This document shows positions 7,230 to 14,724 of a stretch of 16,386 nucleotides of DNA, one piece after another. The position numbers and the translations under genes were made by a program. Location: assembly GCA_030626465.1 (NCBI GenBank), contig DAOUOU010000042.1:1-16386 (forward strand), written 5' to 3'. This DNA comes from Bacteroidales bacterium (GTDB lineage: Bacteria > Bacteroidota > Bacteroidia > Bacteroidales > UBA10428). Below the pieces are notes generated by a model. The model saw nothing but the letters and a program-made list of their open reading frames with translations, had not been told where the DNA came from and searched no databases. Numbering within the stretch: position 1 is the stretch's first letter; each line of letters begins with the position of its first letter.

Positions 7230-8537
7230 TTAGTTACCTTCGTTCTTTGATAGAATCACGGATGGATTAATTTTGCACGTAAACCATATCCAATGCGCAT
7301 CTTTTGGATGATCACCAGATATATTCTGTATGTTATTCAGCGATTCTGCTGAAATCAAAAATGCATACCCTATCTCTATCATTAAATCTTTAGAGGGTTT
7401 GTATGAAAGCATCAGATCAACTTCATTAGCCAGCGACTTGTTCAGTACCGAACGCAATTCGGGATACTCAGGATCCAATACATTATTTTGCAGTCTGAAA
7501 TAGTGATATGCTGTCTTTAAGGATAGTTTATTCATGATGTTGAATGTTGCATCAAAATACGTATCGATCAAACCTCCGCCTGCCGTTCCTTTAGGCAGGT
7601 TTGAAAAATAATCCATATGACCATAATAGCGATGGCGGGCACCATACAATAAATCAAAAAGATGCTCGGTCTTCAGATAGGCTGAATCAACACTGGCATA
7701 GTTATGTCCGGAGATATAGTCGAGCCCGGCGGCAAAAGATAAATGAACGAATGAATAGTCTGTTCTCAGGTTCCAGAAATAGGCTGATACATTTGCTCCT
7801 TCTTTGTTTCGGCCAAACTGATAATAACAGCTGCCACTGAGTTCAAGATTGACCGTTGAATATTCCAGTATAATGCCCGGAGTACTTTTAAAGTATATGC
7901 TTTCAGCTTTATCCGGATTCTGGAAGCCTGATAAAACATAGATCATGCTTCCGGTCAACTTATTTGTCAATTCATTTTTCAGAAATACAAAATTTAAAGT
8001 TTTCATTTTATCCGGTGAATAAATTTCCTGGTAAACCAGTTCCTTATTGTTGCTGTATGAAAGACCAACATCACAAGTGAAGTTTCCCTTGTATTTAAAT
8101 AGCAAAGCATCGTATGACATACCATGCTGGTTCCAGTTGCGTCCGCCCAGCAAACGCTGATCAGCATATTTAAGTTCCTGTCGTCCGAATCGCATGGAAA
8201 ACTGATCCGAAAAAAAGTATTCCGCCCAGGCTTCCTTAAGATCTATACTGGCATTATCGCCACTGATCCCCGTTGAACTGTAATTCAATTCATCGCCCCA
8301 TACTCTGACATCTTGTATGGCAAAATAGACTTTGTATTTTTCTTTTGTAAAACCAAAAGCCAGTCTGCTTCTCTGACTTATAAAAAATGCCGGGAGAGCG
8401 AGTGTGTCGGATAGTTGTTTATACCCGTCTCTCATTTCTGCCCTTGGACGTATCTCCACATTCAACTTTAGCTGAGCATTTACACCTGTGCTGCAAATAG
8501 CAAATAATATCACAATAAGAACATCCGATCTTTTCAT
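7230..8537 (-). CDS. Outer-membrane beta-barrel porin, alginate-export-like, in pst operon
   Basis: This 435-residue protein has a Sec signal peptide (residues 1-21, cleavage after VNA) and then alternating amphipathic strands rich in aromatic residues, as in 16-18-stranded porins. Residues 117-148 contain FGRQELKYADQRLLGG, then W and a YDAL step. This matches the alginate-export (PF13372-like) porin motif of a GRQ followed by a D-x-RL-x-G step and an aromatic/DA step. It follows pstB by only 30 nt on the same strand and precedes a hairpin, so it reads as the last gene of the phosphate-uptake operon. I infer that it lets phosphate or phosphorylated compounds cross the outer membrane, as OprP/OprO do in Pseudomonas, but it is not visibly of that family. 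The last residues (SVILSKNEGN) extend beyond the final strand, so the usual C-terminal aromatic is missing. Confidence 0.78.
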   Translation of the reverse strand: MKRSDVLIVILFAICSTGVNAQLKLNVEIRPRAEMRDGYKQLSDTLALPAFFISQRSRLAFGFTKEKYKVYFAIQDVRVWGDELNYSSTGISGDNASIDLKEAWAEYFFSDQFSMRFGRQELKYADQRLLGGRNWNQHGMSYDALLFKYKGNFTCDVGLSYSNNKELVYQEIYSPDKMKTLNFVFLKNELTNKLTGSMIYVLSGFQNPDKAESIYFKSTPGIILEYSTVNLELSGSCYYQFGRNKEGANVSAYFWNLRTDYSFVHLSFAAGLDYISGHNYASVDSAYLKTEHLFDLLYGARHRYYGHMDYFSNLPKGTAGGGLIDTYFDATFNIMNKLSLKTAYHYFRLQNNVLDPEYPELRSVLNKSLANEVDLMLSYKPSKDLMIEIGYAFLISAESLNNIQNISGDHPKDAHWIWFTCKINPSVILSKNEGN

Positions 8538-8567
8538 GATGTAGTATAGTTTGGTTGGATTTTCGTT

Positions 8568-9338
8568 TTAATTGAAGCTTCCTCTCAGATAAGCTTTGGT
8601 AATTTCATTTTTTGGATTGTTGAAAAATTCGGAAGCTTCACATTGCTCGATGATCTCGCCCAGGTACAAAAAAATTATGTAATCTGCGATGCGGCGGGCT
8701 TGTCGGAGAGCATGCGTCACCACTATGATGGTATAATGATTTTTGAGTTCCATGAGTCTGTTTTCAATAGCCTGGCTCGAAATAGGGTCGAGTGAAGATG
8801 TGGGTTCATCTGCGAGAATTAACTCCGGATCAACTGCTAATCCCCTTGCAAGACATAATCTCTGTTGCTGGCCAATTGACAAACTGTTTGCCGGACTGTA
8901 CAAACGATCTTTCACTTCGTCCCAGAGATTTGCCTGTTTCAGATAATGTTCAACACGAAGTCTGAGGTACCTTTTCTTACGGCGGCCACTGATTTTCAGT
9001 CCATACGCCACGTTATTGAAAATATTCATTGGAAGCGGTGCAGGCCGCTGAGAAAGCAATCCCATTTTTCGTCTCAGGTCATTAATGTCTGAAATACCAT
9101 TATAGATATTCTTACCATTCAACTCGATCTTTCCATTGATTTTAACATCGCTGTACAAGTCTGTTAAACGATTCATACTTTTTAACAGGGTAGTCTTGCC
9201 ACAACCTGATGGACCAAGAATGACCGTAATCTTTTTTTCCGGTATTGTACAATTGATATTCTTTAGAATATGTTCTTTGCCAATACTTACTTCCAGGTTT
9301 TCGATATGAATTTTTTCTTTTGTCATATGTAGCATCAT
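8568..9338 (-). CDS. pstB: Phosphate ABC transporter ATP-binding protein PstB
   Basis: This is the ATPase of the high-affinity phosphate importer, acting at the cytoplasmic face as a dimer with PstC and PstA. Of 256 residues, Walker A is GPSGCGKT (42-49), the Q-loop region LSQRPAPLP lies around 95-103, and the ABC signature is LSIGQQQRLCLAR (153-165). Walker B is LILADEPTSSLD (173-184) and the switch histidine is in VVTHA (His209). The QQQRLC extension and QRP Q-loop are typical of PstB within the ABC superfamily. The signature has Ile where most have Gly (LSGGQ). The start ATG at 9338 overlaps the pstA stop as ATGA, implying translational coupling. Met5 (9326) is an alternative start. Confidence 0.93.
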   Translation of the reverse strand: MMLHMTKEKIHIENLEVSIGKEHILKNINCTIPEKKITVILGPSGCGKTTLLKSMNRLTDLYSDVKINGKIELNGKNIYNGISDINDLRRKMGLLSQRPAPLPMNIFNNVAYGLKISGRRKKRYLRLRVEHYLKQANLWDEVKDRLYSPANSLSIGQQQRLCLARGLAVDPELILADEPTSSLDPISSQAIENRLMELKNHYTIIVVTHALRQARRIADYIIFLYLGEIIEQCEASEFFNNPKNEITKAYLRGSFN

Positions 9339-10195
9339 TTGATTTGGTTATTCATGTATCTCAGGCTAATACCTCTTCCTGTTATACTAATAAGAAGAAT
9401 TATGATGGTTAATATAAGCGCCGCTGCATAGGCTCTTTCCCGCACTTCGGGAATAGGAGAGGTGAGTTGAAAAAAAATGGACAAGGGAAGTGTTGCTGCT
9501 GGTTGTGTAAGAGATTTAGGTATATTATCGGTGAACCCTGTTGTGAAGAGAACAGATGCTGCATCGCCAATAGCTCTGCCAAATGAAAGTAATATAGCAG
9601 TGACCATACCCGGAATACACTGCTTAAAAAAGACTTTGTATGATATTTCAAACTTTGTCGAACCAAGTGACGTGGCTGCTTCATAGAGTATAAGCGGTAC
9701 TGTTTTTAGTGTTTCGTCCATACTCCTTATCATGATCGGAGCTATGAAAACAGCAACTGTAAGAATGCCTGCTATCAATGAGGCTCTCAATCCAAAATAG
9801 ATCATGATTGTAAATGCGAAAGACCCATAGACAACCGAAGGTATGCCCCAAAGTATATCGATAAATAAACGTATTGCATTTTGAAGTTTTCGATATTTTC
9901 TTAAATGAACATTCAGGAACAAAGCTGTTGGAAGACTGATGATCAAGGCTATAAACGTTGCTCCCATAGCCAGGTATATCGAACCTATAATGGCATTCAA
10001 AATACCTCCTTCACCACCAAAATAAAATCCGCCTTTGGGAACACTGGTCAGAATCTCCCAGCTAAATGCAGGTATTCCTTTTCTCAGAATGGTTAAAAGA
10101 ATAAGTCCCATAATCAGTAAAATAATTCCGCATGATGCCTGCATTAGCATGATAAATATTTTCTCTTCGTTCTTTCTGTATTTACTGTTTTTCAT
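9335..10195 (-). CDS. pstA: Phosphate ABC transporter permease PstA
   Basis: This is a membrane subunit of the phosphate importer, 286 residues with about six hydrophobic helices. The cytoplasmic EAA loop that contacts PstB is at about 172-215 (YEAATSLGST, then FGRAIGDAA), with GIPSVVYG at 117-124, a motif shared with PstC. I choose the ATG at 10195, 13 nt after the pstC stop, because it gives a normal PstA length and a basic N-terminus (MKNSKYRKNEEK). A TTG at 10276 would extend the protein by 27 residues and overlap pstC by 68 nt, which seems unlikely. The gene overlaps pstB by 4 nt. Confidence 0.92.
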   Translation of the reverse strand: MKNSKYRKNEEKIFIMLMQASCGIILLIMGLILLTILRKGIPAFSWEILTSVPKGGFYFGGEGGILNAIIGSIYLAMGATFIALIISLPTALFLNVHLRKYRKLQNAIRLFIDILWGIPSVVYGSFAFTIMIYFGLRASLIAGILTVAVFIAPIMIRSMDETLKTVPLILYEAATSLGSTKFEISYKVFFKQCIPGMVTAILLSFGRAIGDAASVLFTTGFTDNIPKSLTQPAATLPLSIFFQLTSPIPEVRERAYAAALILTIIILLISITGRGISLRYMNNQIK

Positions 10196-10208
10196 TTTAT
10201 TGGGCAGA

Positions 10209-11108
10209 TTACAGATTTCTTTCCAGATGATAGATGGAAATTCTTGAGAAGAAATTAAATACCAGTATGGAGACAAACAGGATCAGTGCAGCCATCATTA
10301 GTGCAGAGTCATAAAGAGGTATGGACATCATTTCACCATAATTGTTGGCTATTAATGCCGGCAGAGGATACACCGGATCAAAAAGTCCGCCAGGGATTTT
10401 TGCTACATTACCTGCAACCATTAGCACAGCAATGGTTTCTCCAAATGCCCTGGAAACACCCAGACCGAATGCCGATACGATTCCAGGTTTTGCTTTGCGT
10501 ACGATAACGTGTTTGATTACCTCCCATTTTGTTGCACCTAAGGATAAAGTAGCTTCTGATAGCTCAGAAGGAATGGTCCTTAAAATTTCGATGAGTATGT
10601 TCAAGATAAAAGGAGTGATCATAACGGCCAGAACTATGCCCCCCGCAATTAAAGTATAGCCTGTTGTCTGTATATGAAAGAGAGGGGCAACGACATTCGA
10701 TACGAAAGGGACAATGACAATAATACCCCAAACACCATAAACAACAGAAGGTATACCGGCCAGGATATCAATTACGGGTTGCATAATTCTGACTAAACGC
10801 ACTCGGGCATATTGGGTAAGATATAAGGCTGAAAAAAGACAAACCGGGCCTGCAATCAGAACAGCAAGGAAAGTGATGAAAATGGAACTCAGAATGAAAG
10901 GCAAAAAACCAAAATTCCCTTTACTGGGTTCCCATGCCGAAGTAAAAAATATTTTTCCGACAGGTAAGCTTTCAAACAGAAGTGATGATTTCACGCTCAG
11001 GCAGATACACATCACGATCGGAGTCAGGATCACCAGTGATAAAGTTACAATCATCAGTATGGTATTGTAACTATTGAGGATTTTACGATTGAACTTTCTG
11101 ATTTTCAT
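10209..11108 (-). CDS. pstC: Phosphate ABC transporter permease PstC
   Basis: This is the second membrane subunit of the phosphate importer, 299 residues. It has an N-terminal TM helix (about 15-38), a periplasmic stretch, and then five further helices. GIPSVVYG at 118-125 and the EAA loop (SEATLSLGATKWEV, then GVSRAFGETIAV, about 184-228) identify it as PstC rather than another permease. It follows pstS by 36 nt and precedes pstA by 13 nt. An AAGGAA lies about 17 nt upstream of the ATG, too far to be a good ribosome site. An out-of-frame ATG sits 5 nt before the chosen start. Confidence 0.92.
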   Translation of the reverse strand: MKIRKFNRKILNSYNTILMIVTLSLVILTPIVMCICLSVKSSLLFESLPVGKIFFTSAWEPSKGNFGFLPFILSSIFITFLAVLIAGPVCLFSALYLTQYARVRLVRIMQPVIDILAGIPSVVYGVWGIIVIVPFVSNVVAPLFHIQTTGYTLIAGGIVLAVMITPFILNILIEILRTIPSELSEATLSLGATKWEVIKHVIVRKAKPGIVSAFGLGVSRAFGETIAVLMVAGNVAKIPGGLFDPVYPLPALIANNYGEMMSIPLYDSALMMAALILFVSILVFNFFSRISIYHLERNL

Positions 11109-11144
11109 TGCATATGAGTACTACTGTTCCTTTTTCTTATTCAG

Positions 11145-12152
11145 CTAATACAAGCCCTCACTAATACTCAACTTAGCTTTTTCATTATTCAAAATGGTTC
11201 CTTTAAGCTCAATATATCCATTCTTTGAGATTTGATTCTGACCCTCAGTAAGTATGTATTTTAAAAAGCTTACAACAACTGGATTGTTCGGTTTACCTTT
11301 GGATATCAGATAGAGACTTCTTGCAGGAGGCGATGGATATTTGCCTGATTGAATAGCTTCTATTGCACTTTCCATTGTTGCATAAAAGTCTTCTTCAGGG
11401 TCAATCGTGCGATTATTATTCAGATCAATTGGAATAATATCCAGTCCTTCTATTACTTTTTTCGTTTTGATGTCATAGATAAAGATCAGATTGTTAAAGC
11501 CCACTCCATTTCTGTCTTTTCTCACGGCATCTGCTATACCTGGATCACCAAAAACTCCTGTACCTTTGAGGTCTTCCTGCTCTCTTTCAAAAAAATTGGC
11601 CCATATGGCGGCCGCACCGCAAGCATCGGAACGTATATACACATTTATTATTTTTTCGTGAACGGAATAGCCCTTAAACTGGTTCCAGAATTTTTGTGAA
11701 TCATCGGTATAAAGTCTTTGAAACTGTTCTTTTGTAAGTCCATTCTTAAGAACTTCTTTGATTGCCGGACTATTGGCATTTATGGTAGGAAATACGGCAT
11801 CCTTTGCCACAGCTATCTTCCATGCCCCTTTTGCTACCTCCTGTTCACTTACTTCTCTTGAGAACATTGCCAGGTCAACCATTCCTGAGAGTACATCTAC
11901 CATTCCTTTTCCTGCTCCTCCTGCACTTATATCAATCTGTACCTTTGGATTAAGGTTTTTGAATTCTTCGGCCCATGTCACGGTCAATGGATACAATGCA
12001 AAAGCTCCGGAGATACTTATATTGCCTTTTAAGTGATCTTCTTTTTCACTGGTTTTTAGCTTCTTGTTGGCCGATTTACAGCCCAAGGCTAAAACAAGCA
12101 TGATGAACAAAACATATGATAATGCTTTTGTCATGTAGTTTTTTATTTTCAT
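11145..12152 (-). CDS. pstS: Phosphate-binding lipoprotein PstS with EF-hand-like insert
   Basis: This is the periplasmic substrate-binding protein of the phosphate importer, 335 residues. A lipoprotein signal with lipobox LALGC (Cys25) suggests anchoring to a membrane. The phosphate-binding fold of the PBP_like_2 type shows SISGAFALYPL (46-56), ISAGGAGKGM (75-84) and YIRSDACGAAAIW (172-184), whose Ser, Gly and Arg-Ser-Asp residues usually hold the anion. Between the binding lobes, IDLNNNRTIDPEED contains a canonical EF-hand-like loop (D243, N245, N247, I250, E254). This implies calcium binding, which the classical PstS lacks. It is the first gene of pstSCAB-porin. A gap of 101 nt separates it from the OsmC-like gene. 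It ends in TAG, with no in-frame extension of note beyond. Confidence 0.93.
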   Translation of the reverse strand: MKIKNYMTKALSYVLFIMLVLALGCKSANKKLKTSEKEDHLKGNISISGAFALYPLTVTWAEEFKNLNPKVQIDISAGGAGKGMVDVLSGMVDLAMFSREVSEQEVAKGAWKIAVAKDAVFPTINANSPAIKEVLKNGLTKEQFQRLYTDDSQKFWNQFKGYSVHEKIINVYIRSDACGAAAIWANFFEREQEDLKGTGVFGDPGIADAVRKDRNGVGFNNLIFIYDIKTKKVIEGLDIIPIDLNNNRTIDPEEDFYATMESAIEAIQSGKYPSPPARSLYLISKGKPNNPVVVSFLKYILTEGQNQISKNGYIELKGTILNNEKAKLSISEGLY

Positions 12153-12253
12153 AAGAACGATATTTTTGGATATAATAATCTATGTACCTCTGATTATTCA
12201 TGAGGCAGAACATATTTATGATGAATTTTTTATTAATGAATTAAACGAAAAAA

Positions 12254-12688
12254 TCAACCTGCAAATGACTCAACATATTGAGCAGGGGTGGTAGCAATAA
12301 TTTCACTATCAATAATAATGCCTGCTTGTTTAAACAATATGCCAGGCAAACTCGAGTCAATTGCTTTCTCCAAACACTCCTCAAGAACTTTGATTTTTGC
12401 ACTGGATTTAACATTACAGATCACATGCAGGTCGAAAGCCGGATGTGAATTTTCCAATGTCTCAATATGAGCTTCTGTTTCAAGGCCTTGCAATACAATC
12501 GAATTTTCGGTTATTTGTTTTTTGAATTCAGAAGTTATGCACCCTACGAATCCCATCAATACCAGATCAAGACAATTAAATTCATAATTATCCTCTCGCT
12601 TTATCGGATCAGAAACGGCAATATTTAAATATTTGCTATTGTTGAGGATGTAGTTGTTTTCATTAATCCATTTTGCAGTTGTTTTCAT
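12254..12688 (-). CDS. OsmC/Ohr-like protein with a single conserved cysteine
   Basis: This 144-residue protein matches the OsmC-like family (PF02566), whose members reduce organic hydroperoxides with two cysteines or serve as related thiol proteins. The first conserved site is present in LVLMGFVGCITSEF (Cys50). The second, normally a CP step on the long helix, reads DSSLPGILF, with Ser113 in place of Cys. Peroxidase activity by the standard two-Cys mechanism is therefore doubtful. The start is firm: ATG at 12688 is preceded by AAGGAGG at the right distance, whereas the TTG at 12712 upstream has none. It lies between a response-regulator gene and pstS, with ACGT-type palindromes upstream, so it may be a target of that regulator. 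Its function remains unknown. Confidence 0.8.
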   Translation of the reverse strand: MKTTAKWINENNYILNNSKYLNIAVSDPIKREDNYEFNCLDLVLMGFVGCITSEFKKQITENSIVLQGLETEAHIETLENSHPAFDLHVICNVKSSAKIKVLEECLEKAIDSSLPGILFKQAGIIIDSEIIATTPAQYVESFAG

Positions 12689-12694
12689 TACCTG

Positions 12695-12702
12695 TCCTCC
12701 TT
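12695..12702 (-). promoter_or_regulatory. Strong Shine-Dalgarno of the osmC-like gene
   Basis: AAGGAGGA on the minus strand ends 6 nt before the ATG at 12688. Most genes of this window have no visible Shine-Dalgarno, so this full-length match is exceptional. It decides the start codon and suggests high translation. Confidence 0.75.
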
Positions 12703-12709
12703 TTTTATA

Positions 12710-12717
12710 CAAAATTA
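12710..12717 (-). promoter_or_regulatory. Candidate Bacteroidota -7 promoter box for osmC-like gene
   Basis: TAATTTTG on the minus strand is a full match to the Bacteroidota -7 consensus TAnnTTTG. It would start transcription near 12704, just upstream of the Shine-Dalgarno. No TTTG lies at the usual 19-21 nt upstream (the nearest is 28 nt away). If real, the promoter may depend on an activator such as the one binding the ACGT sites. Confidence 0.35.
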
Positions 12718-12783
12718 TGAAGGCTTTGGGGTGAATTTAACCGTACAAAAACGTAAATTTACATGTGGGTGATTAATACCGGT

Positions 12784-12834
12784 AATACGTATTTAGACGT
12801 ATTTTACTTTGTGATAACTACACCGAATACGTAT
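12784..12834. promoter_or_regulatory. Cluster of phased ACGT palindromes (candidate operator)
   Basis: AATACGTATT (12784-12793), GACGTATT (12796-12803) and ATACGTAT (12827-12834) share a TACGTAT or ACGTAT core. Their centres lie at 12788.5, 12798.5 and 12830.5, spaced 10 and 32 bp, about one and three helical turns, so they face the same side of DNA. A further ACGT at 12751-12754 overlaps the palindrome GTAAATTTAC (12753-12762). TACGTAT agrees with the loose NarL-type half-site pattern TACnnAT, and the NarL-family regulator is encoded immediately upstream. The sites would lie roughly 80-125 bp upstream of the proposed osmC-like start. Confidence 0.5.
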
Positions 12835-12839
12835 CAGAA

Positions 12840-13484
12840 TCAGATTTCAATAATATCATTCTTAATCGCATAAATTACAAGGCTTGCAGTGTTTTTCGAA
12901 CCTGTTTTTAACAAAAGGTTTTCGCGATGTTTATCAACAGTTCTTTTGCTTAAGAAGAATTTATTAGCGATTTCGTGATTTGACAGCCCCTTGCAAATGA
13001 GAAACAGTATTTCAATTTCACGATCGGTAAGATCTGTTCCCTGCCTGATAATCTTTTTACGGTTTATGTTTTTGATCAATTCATCCATTATTTCTCCTGA
13101 GAAGAAACTGCGTCCTTCTGCAACATTAGAAATGGCTCTTTGCACATCATCAAAGGTGGAGTTTTTCATTAAAAATCCTTTTGCTCCGGCTTCAATCATG
13201 TTGGTATAATAGCTTTGTTCGGCATACATGGAAAGTCCGATTATTTTAAGCTCGGGCATTATTTCAAGAGCTTTCCGGGTAGCTTTTATTCCATTCATAA
13301 CAGGCATTTCAATGTCTAATAGTGCAATATCCGGTTTTACAAGAGCAAGCTGATCAATAAACTCTTGCCCGTTGGAAGCTTCATATATTTCCTGGACAAA
13401 TGAAACTTTTGAAAGAAGGAGCTTAAGTCCTTCACGAAAAAGGTTATGATCATCGACAAGAATTAATGCCAACTTGGTTTTCAT
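12840..13484 (-). CDS. NarL/FixJ-family response regulator
   Basis: This is a 214-residue transcription factor controlled by phosphorylation. The receiver domain (1-120) has the acidic pair Asp11-Asp12, the phospho-acceptor Asp57 (ALLDIEMPVMNG), Ser85 and Lys107 (FLMKNS). A LuxR-type HTH follows at about 148-210 (LTDREIEILFLICKGLSNHEIA, then TVDKHRENLLLK). The gene start overlaps the kinase stop as ATGA, so the two are co-translated partners. The nearest downstream gene is the OsmC-like one, then pst, which makes both candidate targets. This is not the OmpR-type PhoB expected for phosphate control. Confidence 0.93.
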   Translation of the reverse strand: MKTKLALILVDDHNLFREGLKLLLSKVSFVQEIYEASNGQEFIDQLALVKPDIALLDIEMPVMNGIKATRKALEIMPELKIIGLSMYAEQSYYTNMIEAGAKGFLMKNSTFDDVQRAISNVAEGRSFFSGEIMDELIKNINRKKIIRQGTDLTDREIEILFLICKGLSNHEIANKFFLSKRTVDKHRENLLLKTGSKNTASLVIYAIKNDIIEI

Positions 13485-14425
13485 ACTGGTAAGGTTATTT
13501 TCAAATTAAATCCCTCATTAGGAAGACTAAATGTATCAATGGTTCCATCAAGAGATCTGATTCTTGAGTGAATATTGGAAAGTCCCATGCCCACATGTTG
13601 ATTTTGGATTTCGTCCAAGTCAAAGCCAATACCGTTATCGAAGTAATTTAGCTCAAGAGTATTCTTTTTGTAGAATAGGTCAATATCAATTTTGTTTGCA
13701 AAAGCATGTTTCAAAGTATTTGAGATCAATTCACATACGATCCTGTAAACAATGATTTCAGTATTGTAATCGTATCTTTTTTCTTTAAGGTTTGATTCCA
13801 AAAGGATATCTATCTCTTCACCGGTATTAAATCGGGAAATAAATGTTTCAATAGCTTTGGTCAATCCATAGTTTTTCAGAATATGCGGACTTAGATTATT
13901 TGATATTTCTTTCACTACCACTATTGCTTCATCAATGTTCTGTTCAGCATTGTTAATAATTTCTTTATTTGAAGAATTCACCTTTGATTTATTGATTGCA
14001 CTAATCGACATTTTGATTGATGAAAGTATTGGTCCCAGACCATCATGAAGTTCCTTGGAGAATTGTTGTCTTGATTTTTCTTCTGTAGTAATAATGGCTG
14101 AAAGTACTTTCGATTCGTTTTGCTCACGGAGTTTTTCTATTCGTCTCAGAATATTAAATATTTGTCGTATAAAAATTACACCAACAAACATCAAAAGGGA
14201 TGTAACAACTGCTATCCAGCTACCAACAATATTTTTCCGGATAAGCTCCTCTGCATTGTAAATGTAAACAAGTTCATACCATCTACGCACAGCCATCAAC
14301 AGGAATCCGATACTGATAAATATCCACGAAATATTATATCGTGTACGCCTAATAAGACTAATGGCGGTGATAGCTGCCGCAAATTGCAAGAGAACCGATA
14401 ATATAAGTGCTATTTTTATGAACAT
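13481..14425 (-). CDS. Membrane histidine kinase, HisKA_3 (NarX/DesK-like) type
   Basis: This 314-residue sensor kinase has three hydrophobic N-terminal helices (about 5-25, 32-50, 70-90) and no sizeable periplasmic domain. A signal in the membrane or a partner protein is therefore likelier than a periplasmic ligand. A short coiled linker leads to the HisKA_3 dimerisation helix with KELHDGLGPILSS, where His127 is the phosphorylation site. The ATPase domain has the N-box ELISNTLKHA (Asn236), DNGIGF (263-268) and GMGLSNI (279-285), then ends LKITLPV. It is the cognate partner of the overlapping response-regulator gene. It starts at ATG 14425, with no ribosome site visible. The stimulus is unknown. 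Confidence 0.92.
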   Translation of the reverse strand: MFIKIALILSVLLQFAAAITAISLIRRTRYNISWIFISIGFLLMAVRRWYELVYIYNAEELIRKNIVGSWIAVVTSLLMFVGVIFIRQIFNILRRIEKLREQNESKVLSAIITTEEKSRQQFSKELHDGLGPILSSIKMSISAINKSKVNSSNKEIINNAEQNIDEAIVVVKEISNNLSPHILKNYGLTKAIETFISRFNTGEEIDILLESNLKEKRYDYNTEIIVYRIVCELISNTLKHAFANKIDIDLFYKKNTLELNYFDNGIGFDLDEIQNQHVGMGLSNIHSRIRSLDGTIDTFSLPNEGFNLKITLPV

Positions 14426-14724
14426 ACTGTTTTATTGAAGTATAAAAATAGAAAGTTTTTTAATGCAAAGGATGTTTTGCAGGCATCCCTTATGAATAGG
14501 AAGGTTTGTTGGAATTGTAGAAAAAGACAACAGCACCTGTTATTATGCATTGAATTTTGAAGAAGATAATTTTCGATCGATACCTGATTCTCAGAAAGAA
14601 CTTTAGAGAAAAACTCTCCAAAATTCTCAAAACAGTTTTGTATATTAATGAATAATTAAAAATGAATAACTAAGAAACACCAATCACGATTCACGATTCA
14701 CGATTCACGAATCAACATGGATTT
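14426..14724. other. Divergent intergenic region between kinase and YdjM-like gene
   Basis: These 299 nt separate the minus-strand kinase from the plus-strand membrane-protein gene and must carry both promoters. It contains the hairpin-like palindrome CAAAAC-A-GTTTTG (14628-14640) and the heptamer array (14685-14712). No gene or convincing promoter consensus was found. Confidence 0.55.
14685..14712 (+). repeat. Heptamer tandem repeat CACGATT upstream of YdjM-like gene
   Basis: CACGATT occurs three times head to tail at 14685-14705, followed by a degenerate fourth copy CACGAAT (14706-14712). The array ends 12 nt before the ATG at 14725. Copy-number change would alter the leader by steps of 7 nt without touching the coding frame. 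Similar short heptamer arrays occur between genes in many bacteria and may be dispersed in this genome. Confidence 0.85.

Noticed and set aside
10196..10276. Longer PstA starting at TTG 10276
   Set aside because: It would overlap pstC by 68 nt and add a non-typical N-terminus. ATG 10195 lies 13 nt after the pstC stop and gives a normal length.
12689..12712. Longer OsmC-like protein starting at TTG 12712
   Set aside because: The added codons contain the Shine-Dalgarno that serves ATG 12688.
14468..14491. Hairpin GGATG/CATCC upstream of the kinase gene as a riboswitch
   Set aside because: A single 5-bp stem with a mismatched extension; no conserved riboswitch core is recognisable.
14628..14640. 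Palindrome CAAAACAGTTTTG as a terminator or operator
   Set aside because: The stem is only 6 bp and AT-rich, with a one-base centre and no gene ending nearby. It is not above chance in this AT-rich gap.
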